The notes: generated by a model from the sequence alone, not told the origin. A DNA stretch of 64,000 nt from Pseudovibrio sp. Tun.PSC04-5.I4 (GCF_900104145.1 NZ_FNLB01000006.1:2616501-2680500), one strand, 5' to 3'; shown: positions 1 through 10,006, counted from the stretch's first letter. Numbers and translations: made by a program.

Positions 1-219
1 CACCAATGCCCGCGCAGCCGCTTGGACGGCTTGACCCGGATTTTCAGCGGGATGATTTTGGGCCTCTGCCAAAATGTCCAGTTCAGGGATTTCGACGCCA
101 TTCACCGACACTTCACTGAGGACTGGGTTACTTTTAGGTGGAACCTTGGTACTCGGCAGGTCGAGACCTGCCGGAACACCGTCTGCACCAAGGTTTGGAT
201 TGGTATACAGATTAGCCAT
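1..219 (-). CDS. PpiC/SurA-type peptidylprolyl isomerase, N-terminal part
   Basis: Only the first 73 codons are present; the gene runs off the left edge. The start ATG lies 6 bases after the narI stop, so it is the last visible gene of the nar operon. The N-terminus has a proline-rich lead followed by VNGVEIPELDILAEAQNHP and a QAAARALV stretch, which is the SurA-like N-terminal region of the parvulin isomerases usually encoded after narGHJI. Members are thought to help mature the nitrate reductase, but that role is family-based inference. The catalytic rotamase domain lies outside the window. No signal peptide is visible, which fits a cytoplasmic enzyme. Confidence 0.7.
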   Translation of the reverse strand, partial: MANLYTNPNLGADGVPAGLDLPSTKVPPKSNPVLSEVSVNGVEIPELDILAEAQNHPAENPGQAVQAAARALV

Positions 220-225
220 TATCCC

Positions 226-939
226 TCACTCTGCCGGATTACGTGGATTGTTGGAATTGCGTTCGCGCACAATTTGATAGCCGGGACGCCATAGGTACCG
301 GACAGGTGCGCTGAGCATGTGAACCAAGCGTGTGAACGGAAAGATCAGCAGGATTGTTAAGCCCACAAAGAGGTGTAGCTTAAAGATCCAGGATGCATCA
401 CTCACATTATTTGCGGCACTGCCGTTAAAGGTGAATATACCTTGCGCCCAGCTCATAAACTTCACCATCTCTTCGCCATTCAGATGCATGAGAGAAACTG
501 GGATCGTTCCCAGACCTAACAGCAACTGGAAGCCCAGTAAGCAGATGATGAAGGTGTCCATGGTGCTGGACGTGGCGCGAACCCTTGCATCATAAAGCCT
601 GCGATGAATGAGCATTCCTGCGCCAACAATCGCCATAAGGCCTGCGATACCGCCAACAACAACGGCTAGAACCTGCTTGGCACCATGGCTGATGCCGACC
701 AGATCAAACAAGACGATTGGGGTAAGCAAGCCGACGAGGTGGCCGAAGAAGATAATCAGCACGCCCACATGGAAGAGGACGGATCCCCACATCAGCTGCT
801 TGCGGCGGAGGAGCTGGCTTGAGCCGGCTCGCCAACTATAAGGCTCGCGGTCATACCGGATGATTGTTCCCACAATCAAAACCGAAAGGGCGATGTACGG
901 ATATATTCCGAAGAACAACGTGTTGAAGAAGCCAGACAT
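226..939 (-). CDS. narI: Respiratory nitrate reductase gamma subunit (cytochrome b)
   Basis: The product (237 aa) is the membrane cytochrome b that takes electrons from quinol and passes them to NarH. I chose the ATG giving MSGFFNTLFFGIYPY because this is the usual NarI beginning. The longer open frame upstream lies inside narJ. Five hydrophobic segments are visible, with histidines in or near them (FHVGVLIIFFGHLVG, HLFVGLTILL) as expected for two b hemes. It starts 2 bases after narJ and is the last structural subunit of the narGHJI operon. Length matches the family. Confidence 0.95.
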   Translation of the reverse strand: MSGFFNTLFFGIYPYIALSVLIVGTIIRYDREPYSWRAGSSQLLRRKQLMWGSVLFHVGVLIIFFGHLVGLLTPIVLFDLVGISHGAKQVLAVVVGGIAGLMAIVGAGMLIHRRLYDARVRATSSTMDTFIICLLGFQLLLGLGTIPVSLMHLNGEEMVKFMSWAQGIFTFNGSAANNVSDASWIFKLHLFVGLTILLIFPFTRLVHMLSAPVRYLWRPGYQIVRERNSNNPRNPAE

Positions 940-941
940 CA

Positions 942-1664
942 CTAGTTCTCCCCTTGCATGTTCTGGGTCGTTACTTCTGGCGGACGTCTGTCCGCCGCTC
1001 TCATCTGCATTCTCAGGCGGTCGGGACCACAACTGCCTTCGCCTGCATTTCCGCCAAATTTGACGGCCTCTTCCTGCCAAATGCGATCCATCGCTTCCAG
1101 ATCATTTGGATCATCTTCCGGCACAGCCAGAATGTCGGAGAGAAGCTCTTGTGACGGCTCAGCTTTGCTGATCTCAGAGACCGCGGCAAAGGCGTTGGAG
1201 TAGATTGAGCCCTTCTTTTTGAGCCGTACTCTCAAGGCTTCAAAGATATGCGCTGTCTGACCCAACATTTCCTGCGCTTCTGGAAAGGATTGGTGAGCAA
1301 GATATTCAAGGAACAACGGAATGAAGTCCGGTAACTCTGTGGTATCGACCGCAAATCCGTTCTTCAAATACATATCTCGCAGGTCAACCAGTGCCTGACC
1401 ACGATCCCGGCTTTCACCATGCACATGCTCAAACAGGTGTAGTGAATGAGAGCGCGTGCGATCAAACAGGAAGACGTATCGTTCCTGTGCGTCGTAAATA
1501 TCCTGCTTTGCCAGATCATCGCACAAGTTACCGAAAAACTTTTGTGCTTTTGCGGTGAGCAGCTTATCAGTACTCACCGCCTGCTTGAGTGCAGGCAGGT
1601 CATCCAGGAGCGCTTGAGTTGGGTAGTTCAACAGAAGAGACAGGACTTTTAAGGAGACTATCAT
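942..1664 (-). CDS. narJ: Nitrate reductase assembly chaperone (delta subunit)
   Basis: A 240-aa cytoplasmic chaperone of the NarJ/TorD family that holds apo-NarGH while the molybdenum cofactor is inserted; it is not part of the final enzyme. The start ATG shares its A with the narH stop (TGATG), so translation is coupled. Recognisable parts are LKVLSLLLNYPTQAL near the N-terminus, the LFEHVHGESRDRGQAL block around residues 95-110, and DFIPLFLEYLA around residue 130. The C-terminal tail is charged and poorly conserved, as usual. Confidence 0.93.
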   Translation of the reverse strand: MIVSLKVLSLLLNYPTQALLDDLPALKQAVSTDKLLTAKAQKFFGNLCDDLAKQDIYDAQERYVFLFDRTRSHSLHLFEHVHGESRDRGQALVDLRDMYLKNGFAVDTTELPDFIPLFLEYLAHQSFPEAQEMLGQTAHIFEALRVRLKKKGSIYSNAFAAVSEISKAEPSQELLSDILAVPEDDPNDLEAMDRIWQEEAVKFGGNAGEGSCGPDRLRMQMRAADRRPPEVTTQNMQGEN

Positions 1665-3202
1665 CAGCGCATCTCCTTGAAGATATCGGTTGGTGTTTGA
1701 ACTGTCTTTTTGCGTGTACCGCCAAAGAGGTCTGTGCCATCGCTGCCACCAGAACACCCATTGCCGAAGGAGAAACCACAGGAGCCACGAGCATCGTAGG
1801 CATCCTCGGAGATTTCACGGTGCGTGGTTGGGATAACGAAGCGATCCTCATAGTTGGCGATGGCCATGATCTTGTACATGTCCTCGATCAACTCATTGGT
1901 CAGGCCAACCTTTTCGGCGATAGTCTCATTGATCACCCCATCAACTGACTTGGACCGCATATACGAGCGCATGGCGAGCATCCGTTCCAATGCGGTGACG
2001 ATTGGCTCGTCTTTCCCGGCTGTCAGAAGATTGGAGAGGTAGCGAACCGGGATGCGCATTGAGCGAACATCCGGCAAATCACCATCCCAACCGATCTTGC
2101 CAGCTTCTGCTGCTGACTGGATTGGGGAAAGTGGCGGGATGTACCAAACCATTGGCAAAGTGCGGTATTCTGGATGCAGTGGGAAGGCCACCTTCCAGTC
2201 AATCGCCATTTTGTAAATTGGAGAGGCTTTGGCCGATTTTATCCAGTCTTCCGGGATGCCATCTTTTCGGGCTTGCTCAATCACTTTTGGGTCATGTGGA
2301 TCGAGGAAGACTTCAAGCTGCTTCTCGTAGAGGTCTTTTTCATCCTCGGTGGACGCAGCCTCCTCAATCTTATCCGCGTCATAAAGGATCACACCGAGAT
2401 ACCGGATACGACCGACGCAGGTTTCCGAACATACAGTTGGTTGACCGGCTTCAATGCGTGGATAGCAGAAAATGCATTTTTCTGATTTGCCTGAAGACCA
2501 GTTGAAATAGATCTTCTTGTAAGGGCACCCAGAAACACACATACGCCAACCACGGCATTTTTCCTGATCAATCAAGACGATACCATCATCTTCACGTTTG
2601 TAGATCGCACCGGAGGGGCACGCTGCAACACAGGTTGGGTTGAGGCAATGCTCACAAAGGCGCGGCAAGTACATCATGAAGGTGTTTTCGAACTCGCCGT
2701 AGATTTCCTTTTCAATGCCTTCGAAATTGTAATCTTTTGAACGCTTGGAGAACTCACCACCAAGGATTTCTTCCCAGTTTGGTCCCCATTCTATCTTTTC
2801 TATACGCTCCCCTGTAATCGCTGATTTTGGGCGAGCGGTTGGCATTTGTGCGCTTTCTTTAGCGCTTTGCAAATGTTCATAGTCGAAATCGAAGGGCTCG
2901 TAATAATCATCAATTTCGGGAAGATCAGGATTGGCGAAAATCTTTGCCAGAATACGCCATTTGGACCCCATCTTCGGGATGATCTTACCATTGCGCTTGC
3001 GGATCCAACCGCCATTCCATTTCTTCTGGTTTTCCCAGTCTTTGGGATAGCCAATGCCGGGTTTGGTTTCCACGTTGTTGAACCAAGCGTATTCCATGCC
3101 TTCACGGTTCGTCCAAACGTTTTTACAGGTGACGGAACAGGTGTGGCAGCCAATACACTTATCCAGATTCATCACCATTCCGACTTGTGCGCGGACTTTC
3201 AT
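1664..3202 (-). CDS. narH: Respiratory nitrate reductase beta subunit (Fe-S)
   Basis: A 512-aa iron-sulfur electron carrier linking the NarI hemes to NarG. Four cysteine groups are readable: CIGCHTCSVTCKNVW near residue 16, CEHCLNPTCVAACPSG near 184, CRGWRMCVSGCPYKK near 217 and CIFCYPRIEAGQPTVCSETC near 244. The tryptophan replacing a cysteine in the third group is the mark of a [3Fe-4S] cluster, giving three [4Fe-4S] plus one [3Fe-4S]. It overlaps narG by 4 bases (ATGA) and narJ by 1. The product faces the cytoplasm in the NarGHI complex. Confidence 0.96.
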   Translation of the reverse strand: MKVRAQVGMVMNLDKCIGCHTCSVTCKNVWTNREGMEYAWFNNVETKPGIGYPKDWENQKKWNGGWIRKRNGKIIPKMGSKWRILAKIFANPDLPEIDDYYEPFDFDYEHLQSAKESAQMPTARPKSAITGERIEKIEWGPNWEEILGGEFSKRSKDYNFEGIEKEIYGEFENTFMMYLPRLCEHCLNPTCVAACPSGAIYKREDDGIVLIDQEKCRGWRMCVSGCPYKKIYFNWSSGKSEKCIFCYPRIEAGQPTVCSETCVGRIRYLGVILYDADKIEEAASTEDEKDLYEKQLEVFLDPHDPKVIEQARKDGIPEDWIKSAKASPIYKMAIDWKVAFPLHPEYRTLPMVWYIPPLSPIQSAAEAGKIGWDGDLPDVRSMRIPVRYLSNLLTAGKDEPIVTALERMLAMRSYMRSKSVDGVINETIAEKVGLTNELIEDMYKIMAIANYEDRFVIPTTHREISEDAYDARGSCGFSFGNGCSGGSDGTDLFGGTRKKTVQTPTDIFKEMR

Positions 3203-6200
3203 TCTGCGGCCTCCTGAGAACCATTATCCAATGGCTCTTCCATCCAGTTCACTTTTTCTAGTTTGTGAACGACAACGAACTCATCCCGGTTGGAACCAAC
3301 CGTTCCATAGTAGTTGAAGCCATATGATTGGTGAGCGTACCCACCAATCATATGAGTTGGTTTGGTAACAGTTCTGGTGACCGAGTTATGGATACCGCCA
3401 CGCTGCCCGGTGAGCTCTGATCCCGGCGTATTCACGATCTTTTCCTGAGCGTGATACATGTAGATCGTGCCTTCTTTCATGCGTTGGGAAACCACGGCAC
3501 GGGCGACGAGCGCGCCATTGATGTTGAACACCTCAACCCAATCATTGTCCACGATGTCCGCTTTTTGGGCGTCCACTTCAGAAATCCAGACCACCGGACC
3601 TCCGCGGCTCAGCGTCAGCATCATAATGCTGTCGGTGTAGGTTGAATGGATGCCCCATTTTTGGTGAGGCGTGATGAAGTTAAGCACCAGTTGCTTGCGG
3701 CCCATTGATTTGTCATCAATCACCGGCTTCACAGCCTTGGTATCAATTGGCGGTCTGTACACGCAGAACCCTTCACCGAAGGCCCGCATCCAAAGGTGAT
3801 CCTGATAGAGCTGTTGGCGACCAGAGATCGTCCGCCAGGGGATCAGCTCATGCACATTGGTGTAACCCGCGCTGTAGCAAACGTGTTCAGATTCAATGCC
3901 TGACCAGGTTGGAGAGGAAATGATCTTGCGCGGTTGGGCGACGATATCGCGGAAGCGTATCTTTTCTTCTTCTTTGGGTTTTGCCAGATGGGTGTGGTCT
4001 CTGCCTGTAAACTCAGAGAGCGCCGCCCATGCTTTTACGGCGACTTCGCCATTGGTTTCTGGCGCGAGAGACAGAACAACCTCAGTTGCATCAATATCAG
4101 TCTCAATCCGTGGCATCCCTTTGGTTGAGCCTTCCTCCAGCACCGCACCATTGAGGCCTCTGAGAAGTTCAACTTCAGGGTCTGTATTCCAGCTGATACC
4201 TTTCCCGCCGTTGCCGAGCTTTTGCATAAGTGGTCCAAGAGCAGTGAAGCGTTTGTAGACCTCCCCGTAATCCCTCTCAACCACCACAATATTCGGCATT
4301 GTTTTACCCGGAATCGGGTCAATCTTTCCTTGTTTCCAGTCATCCACATCAAAGGGCTGAGCGATTTCACCTGCGGTATCATGCAGGATCGGGACCAGAA
4401 CTACATCCTTCTCTTTGCCCAGCACCTCAGAGGAAATCTCGGAGAACGTCTTGGCAAGGCCCTTGAAGATTTCCCAATCACTGCGCGCTTCCCAAGCCGG
4501 GTCGGCGGCACTGGAAAGGGGGTGAATGAAGGGGTGCATATCGGAAGTATTGAGGTCGTTTTTCTCATACCAGGTTGCGGTCGGCAACACGATATCGGAG
4601 TACATACAGGTGGTGGACATGCGGAAGTCGAGTGTTACGAGAAGGTCCAGTTTCCCTTCCGGTGCTTCATCATGCCAGACAGCTTCCTTTGCACGTTGCC
4701 GCCCTTCTTCACCAAGGTCTTTGCCAAGCACCCCGTGTTCTGTGCCAAGCAAATGACGCAGGAAGTATTCATGGCCTTTCCCAGAGGAACCCAGCAGATT
4801 TGACCGCCAGACGAACATATTTCGCGGCCAGTTTACTTCCTTATCAGGATCCTCACAGGAGAGTTTTAAGCCGCCGGACTTCAACTCTGCGACGACATAA
4901 TCTTTAGGCTCTTGGCCAGCTTCTTCTGCCGCCTTGACTATATTGAGTGAGTTCACCTCCAACTGTGGTGCAGATGGCAACCACCCCATCCGCTCAGCGC
5001 GAATGTTGTAGTCAATCAGGGAGGCGTCCCAATCGCCATCAGGCGCTGTTGGGGAGAGGATCTCGTCCACTTTCAGCGTTTCGTAGCGCCATTGGTCTGT
5101 GTGCGCGTAGAAGAAGGAGGTGGAATTCATATGCCGCGGTGGGCGGGACCAGTCCAGCGCGAACGCCAGTGCCGTCCAACCTGTTTGCGGGCGCAGTTTT
5201 TCCTGCCCCACATAATGGCTCCAACCACCACCAGACTGACCAACACAACCACACATTACCAGCAGATTGATAATGCCGCGGTAACTCATATCCATGTGGT
5301 ACCAGTGGTTTAAACCAGCCCCGACGATAACCATAGAACGCCCATTGGTTTTCTCGGCATTGACTGCAAACTCACGGGCAACTGTGATGATATGATCTTT
5401 TGGTACGCCGGTAATTTTCTCTGCCCAAGCAGGGGTATAAGGCTGGTTTTCGTCATAGGATTTTGCGGAGTTTGTGTCGCCCAACCCTCTATCCAAGCCA
5501 TAGTTTGCGATGAACAGATCAAAGACAGATGCAACAAGCGCCTCGCCTTCTTTCAATTGAATTTTCTTAGCTGGGACTTTGCGAACCAGCACGCTTTCAT
5601 GATCAGTCCCTTCAAAATGGTCATGTTCACGATTACCGAAATACGGGAAGGCAACATCTGCGATCTCGTCATGATCGCCGGATTCTATGAACGTCATCGC
5701 AAGGTCGACATCAGTGCCGGAGCCGTCTCGTTCTTCAAGGTTCCACTTGCCTTTTTCACCCCAGCGGAAACCGATGGAGCCGTGCGGAACAACGACTTTT
5801 TTGGTTTTGCGATCAACCCCTACTGTTTTCCATTCCGGGTTATTTTCTTCGCCCAGCTTATCTGCAAACTCAGAAGCGCGGAGCAGGCGTTCTGGAATGT
5901 ACTGGCCATCTTTTTTCACCAGACGCACGAGCAGTGGCATGTCCGTGTACTTACGGCAGTAATCTTCGAAGTACGTAGCTTGTCTGTCCAAATGGAACTC
6001 GCGCAGGATGACGTGGCCCATCGCCAGCGCCAATGCTGCATCAGTTCCCTGTTTAGGATGAAGCCAGAGATCTGAGAATTTGGCAGCTTCGGAATAGTCT
6101 GGCGAGACAACAACAGACTTGGTGCCTTTGTAGCGAACCTCGGTGTAAAAATGCGCATCTGGCGTACGGGTCTGCGGAACATTGGAACCCCATAGCATCA

Positions 6201-6948
6201 GGAAGCCAGCGTTGTACCAATCTGCAGATTCAGGAACATCCGTTTGCTCACCCCATGTTTGCGGAGAGGCTGGAGGCAGATCGCAATACCAATCGTAAAA
6301 CGACAAGCAGGTGCCGCCTAAGAGAGAGAGATACCGTGTGCCTGCAGCGTAGGAAATCATCGACATCGCTGGAATTGGAGAGAAGCCGACAACGCGATCT
6401 GGCCCCCATTTCTTGGCGGTGTAAGCATTGGCTGCCGCCATAATTTCGTTGACTTCTTCCCAAGTGGCACGAATAAAACCACCGTGGCCGCGTACCTTGA
6501 TGTAGTTAGCGCGCTTGGCCGGATCTTCCTGAATGGCTGCCCACGCAGCAACCGGCATTTTAACCGCCCGCTCTTTGCGCCAGGCCTTCAACAGACGTGA
6601 GCGGATCAGCGGATGTTTTACGCGGTTGGCGGAGTACATGTACCAGCTGTAACTGGCACCACGAGAACAACCGCGAGGCTCATGGTTTGGCATGTCCGGT
6701 CGGGTTCGCGGGTAATCTGTCTGCTGGGTTTCCCAAGTGACGATCCCGCCCTTCACATAGATCTTCCAGGAGCATGATCCTGTACAGTTCACGCCATGGG
6801 TTGAGCGGACGATTTTGTCGTGTTGCCATCGCTTCCGATAGCTGTCTTCCCAATTGCGGTTTTCATTGGTCGTAACACCGTGCCCATTTGCAAAGGTACC
6901 AGTGTCCTGTTTAGCGAAGAAGTTCAGTTTATCGAGGAGTAGAGACAT
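3199..6948 (-). CDS. narG: Respiratory nitrate reductase alpha subunit (Mo-bisMGD)
   Basis: The 1249-aa catalytic subunit reduces nitrate to nitrite in the cytoplasm. His51, Cys55, Cys59 and Cys94 match the ligands of the FS0 [4Fe-4S] cluster (HGVNCTGSCSWK ... EPRGCSRGAS). Asp219 in SFYDWYCDLPP corresponds to the Asp ligand of molybdenum in E. coli NarG. There is no twin-arginine signal, so this is the cytoplasm-facing Nar type and not periplasmic Nap. An AGGGC ribosome site precedes the ATG. It is the first structural subunit gene, 26 bases downstream of a narK-type gene on the same strand. Confidence 0.97.
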   Translation of the reverse strand: MSLLLDKLNFFAKQDTGTFANGHGVTTNENRNWEDSYRKRWQHDKIVRSTHGVNCTGSCSWKIYVKGGIVTWETQQTDYPRTRPDMPNHEPRGCSRGASYSWYMYSANRVKHPLIRSRLLKAWRKERAVKMPVAAWAAIQEDPAKRANYIKVRGHGGFIRATWEEVNEIMAAANAYTAKKWGPDRVVGFSPIPAMSMISYAAGTRYLSLLGGTCLSFYDWYCDLPPASPQTWGEQTDVPESADWYNAGFLMLWGSNVPQTRTPDAHFYTEVRYKGTKSVVVSPDYSEAAKFSDLWLHPKQGTDAALALAMGHVILREFHLDRQATYFEDYCRKYTDMPLLVRLVKKDGQYIPERLLRASEFADKLGEENNPEWKTVGVDRKTKKVVVPHGSIGFRWGEKGKWNLEERDGSGTDVDLAMTFIESGDHDEIADVAFPYFGNREHDHFEGTDHESVLVRKVPAKKIQLKEGEALVASVFDLFIANYGLDRGLGDTNSAKSYDENQPYTPAWAEKITGVPKDHIITVAREFAVNAEKTNGRSMVIVGAGLNHWYHMDMSYRGIINLLVMCGCVGQSGGGWSHYVGQEKLRPQTGWTALAFALDWSRPPRHMNSTSFFYAHTDQWRYETLKVDEILSPTAPDGDWDASLIDYNIRAERMGWLPSAPQLEVNSLNIVKAAEEAGQEPKDYVVAELKSGGLKLSCEDPDKEVNWPRNMFVWRSNLLGSSGKGHEYFLRHLLGTEHGVLGKDLGEEGRQRAKEAVWHDEAPEGKLDLLVTLDFRMSTTCMYSDIVLPTATWYEKNDLNTSDMHPFIHPLSSAADPAWEARSDWEIFKGLAKTFSEISSEVLGKEKDVVLVPILHDTAGEIAQPFDVDDWKQGKIDPIPGKTMPNIVVVERDYGEVYKRFTALGPLMQKLGNGGKGISWNTDPEVELLRGLNGAVLEEGSTKGMPRIETDIDATEVVLSLAPETNGEVAVKAWAALSEFTGRDHTHLAKPKEEEKIRFRDIVAQPRKIISSPTWSGIESEHVCYSAGYTNVHELIPWRTISGRQQLYQDHLWMRAFGEGFCVYRPPIDTKAVKPVIDDKSMGRKQLVLNFITPHQKWGIHSTYTDSIMMLTLSRGGPVVWISEVDAQKADIVDNDWVEVFNINGALVARAVVSQRMKEGTIYMYHAQEKIVNTPGSELTGQRGGIHNSVTRTVTKPTHMIGGYAHQSYGFNYYGTVGSNRDEFVVVHKLEKVNWMEEPLDNGSQEAAE

Positions 6949-6973
6949 CTGAAATGCCCTTCACGTTATTTGC

Positions 6974-8359
6974 TCAGCACGGAACAGAAGCACCCTTGCG
7001 GGTGTAGAAAAACCAAGTGATCAACACACAGATCACGTAGAAAATGCCAAAGGCCCAAAGCGCAGCATCAGGTCCGCCTGTGTAGGCAATGGACGTGCCG
7101 TAAGCTTTGGGAATGAAGAACGCGCCATAAGCCGCAATTGCTGACGTAAACGCGATTATTGCTGCGCTTTCGCGCTCCGACTGGCGCAGGTGGCCAGTGG
7201 TATCCAACTGCGGCATCAGGCGAGCGATCTCTTCACGCATGATGGTCGGGATCATCTGGAAGGTTGAGGCGTTGCCGACCCCAGTGAGGAAGAACAGGGC
7301 CATGAAGCAGGCGAAGAACCCCCAGAACGCGCCCGGATCTTCCTTGAATGAAAGGAAGAACAAAACACCGCCAACAGAGATTGCCATGCCGATAAAGGTC
7401 CAGAACGTTACACGTCCACCGCCATATTTATCAGAGACCCAGCCAGTACCTGCGCGTGATAGCGCGCCAACGAGAGGTCCAAGGAAGGCATAGGTTAAGG
7501 CATTTACTTCCGGAAATTGCGTTTTCATCAACAGCGGGAAGCCTGCGGCGTACCCAATAAAGCTGCCGAAAGTTCCCGTGTAGAGGATGCACATGATCCA
7601 GTTGTGTGTTCTGGAAAAGATGATGGATTGCTCTTTGAAACTGGCTTTCGCATCCGCGATGTCATTCATGCCGAACCACGCGGCGAATGTTGCGATGACA
7701 AGAAATGGCACCCAAATGAAGCCTGCGTTCTGCATCCAAAGTTGGGAGCCATCTGCAAGGATCTGCGGAGCTCCGCCAATGGCACCGAATACACTCGCGG
7801 TGATGACCAGCGGCACCAGGAATTGCATTACAGAAACGCCAAGGTTTCCGAGGCCTGCATTAAGTGCCAGTGCGTTGCCTTTTTCCTTTTTGGGATAAAA
7901 GAACGCGATGTTGGCCATGGAAGAGGCGAAATTGCCGCCCCCGAAACCACACAGCAGCGCCAGTATGAGGAAGATACTGTAGGGGGTGCTTGGGTCTTGC
8001 ACCGCATAGCCAATACCCAATGCTGGGAGGATCAGAGAGGCCGTGGTGAGTGTGGTCCAGAGGCGTCCGCCGAAAATTGGCACCATAAAGGAATAGAAGA
8101 TCCTGAGCGTAGCACCGGAAAGGCCGGGTAATGCTGCCAGCAGGAAGAGCTGGTCTGTTGTGTAGTCGAACCCGATGGCTGGTAGTCTTGCGACAACAAC
8201 GCTCCAAACAAGCCACACAGAGAATGCCAGCAGAAGAGCAGGGATCGAAATCCAGAGGTTTCGAGTGGCAATTGACTTGCCTTTACTCTCCCAAAAGTCC
8301 GGATCATCCGGCCTCCACTCAATTAATGTGTGCCCTTTTGGGGTCATCTTGTCAGACAT
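6974..8359 (-). CDS. narK: Nitrate/nitrite transporter, NarK2-like MFS
   Basis: A 461-aa major facilitator with about 12 hydrophobic segments. GGGNFASSMANIAFFYPKKE in the middle is a nitrate signature motif of the NNP family, and a second signature-like block is FFLTGVGNASTFQMIP. The fairly long charged N-terminus (HTLIEWRPDDPDFW) is typical of NarK2-like nitrate/nitrite antiporters. An AAGGA site precedes the ATG. It stands between the other narK gene and narG, so it probably moves nitrate in and nitrite out during nitrate respiration. The NarK1/NarK2 assignment is by motif, not by tree. Confidence 0.88.
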   Translation of the reverse strand: MSDKMTPKGHTLIEWRPDDPDFWESKGKSIATRNLWISIPALLLAFSVWLVWSVVVARLPAIGFDYTTDQLFLLAALPGLSGATLRIFYSFMVPIFGGRLWTTLTTASLILPALGIGYAVQDPSTPYSIFLILALLCGFGGGNFASSMANIAFFYPKKEKGNALALNAGLGNLGVSVMQFLVPLVITASVFGAIGGAPQILADGSQLWMQNAGFIWVPFLVIATFAAWFGMNDIADAKASFKEQSIIFSRTHNWIMCILYTGTFGSFIGYAAGFPLLMKTQFPEVNALTYAFLGPLVGALSRAGTGWVSDKYGGGRVTFWTFIGMAISVGGVLFFLSFKEDPGAFWGFFACFMALFFLTGVGNASTFQMIPTIMREEIARLMPQLDTTGHLRQSERESAAIIAFTSAIAAYGAFFIPKAYGTSIAYTGGPDAALWAFGIFYVICVLITWFFYTRKGASVPC

Positions 8360-8423
8360 ACACTTATTCCTTTTGGCTACATGCCCTCGTCAGGTTGGGT
8401 GCCCAACCGGAAGACTTCGCTGG

Positions 8424-9770
8424 TTACGGGTATTTATCTGCACCTGCTGGTCCATCAGGCCCTTCAACTGGTTCATCTGGAAGGTCGGAAAGCTCACGGT
8501 CACGTTGCAAGCCGGGATGACGTTGGCGTTCCATTCGGCGAATAGCCACATGCATCCACAGGGTCGACACAGCTACGATGACAAAGAGCAGCATGAATGG
8601 AGCTGTCCAAACACCTGTCCAATCGAGCAAAACACCAAATGCAATCGGGAGGAAGAAACCGCCTAAGCCACCTATCATCCCAACGAGACCACCAACGGCC
8701 CCAACGTGATACGGGTAGTAAACCGGGATGTGCTTGTAGACGGCCGCTTTGCCGAGGCTCATGACGAAACCGAGAACCACGGTTACGGCAACGAATGCTC
8801 CTAAACCGAGGCCGAGGTTGAACTGGATCGGACCTTCGATGCCATTCACTATGTAAGATGTTTCAGGATAACTGAGCAGGAAGAGGCAAAGGAGTGAGAC
8901 GATAAAGGTGAGGTACATAACTGAACGGGCGCCCCACTTATCAGACATCCACCCACCGAGTGCCCTGAAGACGGACCCCGGCAAGGAGTACAACCCGGCA
9001 AAGATGCCTGCCGTGGTGAGCTCTAAGCCATAAGCTCCGGTGTAGTAGCGCGGGAGGAACGAGGCGAGCGCAACGAAGGCGCCAAAAACGAAGAAATAAT
9101 AGGTGGCAAAACGCCAAACCTGCAGGTTTTTGAGGGGAGCGAGCTGTTCTGCGGCGGAGACAACCTTTGCGCCTGTCCTTTTACGCTCGGCCTGCGAAGG
9201 ATCATCCTTACTCAGCAGGTAAAACAGGACTGCGACAACGGCCAGAACGATGGCATAAACCCTTGCTGTCCCTTCCCACCCTAAAGCTACAACGAGGAAG
9301 GGCGCGGCAAAATTTGTAACAGCGGCGCCGACGTTCCCAGCCCCAAAAATGCCAAGAGCTGTGCCTTGTTTCTCTTTCTCAAACCACTGAGAAACGTAGG
9401 CAACACCAATAATGAAAGAGCCGCCGGCCAATCCGAGGCCCAAGGCGGCGAGGAGGAAAACTTCATAAGTTTGGACTGAGGTCAGCAACCACACACAAAC
9501 GGCTGTTAAAAGCATTTGCAGCGGGAACATAATTCGACCGCCAAATTGCTCAGTCCAGATACCAAGGAAAATTCGGCTAACAGATCCGGTTAAAATTGGA
9601 GTTGCGACCAAAAGGCCAAACTGGGTATCTGAAAGGCCCAGCTCTCCCTTAATCTTGACCCCGATAATGGAGAAGATGGTCCAAACTGCAAAACAGACAG
9701 TAAAGGCAAACGTACTAAGGCCCAAGGCCCGGTATTGATCAGTGCGAGTAACGCCCTCAAGTGAATGCAT
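8424..9770 (-). CDS. Nitrate transporter, NarK1-like MFS
   Basis: A 448-aa MFS transporter, first gene of the nar operon. It begins with a short N-terminus and has the signature-like GLAGGSFIIGVAYVSQWF around residues 118-135 and GFVMSLGKAAVYKHIPVYYP later. These features match NarK1-like nitrate/H+ symporters, which bring in the first nitrate before nitrite builds up. AGGAAC precedes the ATG. In Paracoccus the NarK1 and NarK2 parts are fused in one protein; here they are two genes 64 bases apart. The C-terminal tail is hydrophilic (DLPDEPVEGPDGPAGAD). Confidence 0.86.
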   Translation of the reverse strand: MHSLEGVTRTDQYRALGLSTFAFTVCFAVWTIFSIIGVKIKGELGLSDTQFGLLVATPILTGSVSRIFLGIWTEQFGGRIMFPLQMLLTAVCVWLLTSVQTYEVFLLAALGLGLAGGSFIIGVAYVSQWFEKEKQGTALGIFGAGNVGAAVTNFAAPFLVVALGWEGTARVYAIVLAVVAVLFYLLSKDDPSQAERKRTGAKVVSAAEQLAPLKNLQVWRFATYYFFVFGAFVALASFLPRYYTGAYGLELTTAGIFAGLYSLPGSVFRALGGWMSDKWGARSVMYLTFIVSLLCLFLLSYPETSYIVNGIEGPIQFNLGLGLGAFVAVTVVLGFVMSLGKAAVYKHIPVYYPYHVGAVGGLVGMIGGLGGFFLPIAFGVLLDWTGVWTAPFMLLFVIVAVSTLWMHVAIRRMERQRHPGLQRDRELSDLPDEPVEGPDGPAGADKYP

Positions 9771-10006
9771 AGTGATTGTTCCTGAATTCTATCGCTCAAG
9801 GCAATTCACGTACAATTTCTGGATCATTAGCATTCAAAGGTAGAGTAACTCGTAGAGAGAAGAAGATTAAACGAGTAAAATTGGAATACAATTTAGAGCA
9901 AAATTTCGTTTTATACTTTCGCCTACTTGTTGAATAAACACCTACAAAACATAAGTCCGTGCTGATATGATGCGTGTTCGTGGGCGGAATTTTCAAAGAA
10001 GCAACA
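9771..10006. promoter_or_regulatory. Divergent intergenic region between nar operon and LysR gene
   Basis: This 236-base AT-rich gap must hold the promoters for the nar operon (leftward) and the LysR gene (rightward). I looked for an FNR/NNR box of the form TTGAT-N4-ATCAA and found no good match; the best, around 9792-9800 on the minus strand, has only the left half-site. Ribosome sites for both flanking genes are visible at its ends. Confidence 0.5.

Noticed and set aside
9790..9805. Possible FNR/NNR box before the nar operon
   Set aside because: Only the TTGA half-site is present; the second half matches poorly and it lies too close to the narK1-type start codon for an activator site.
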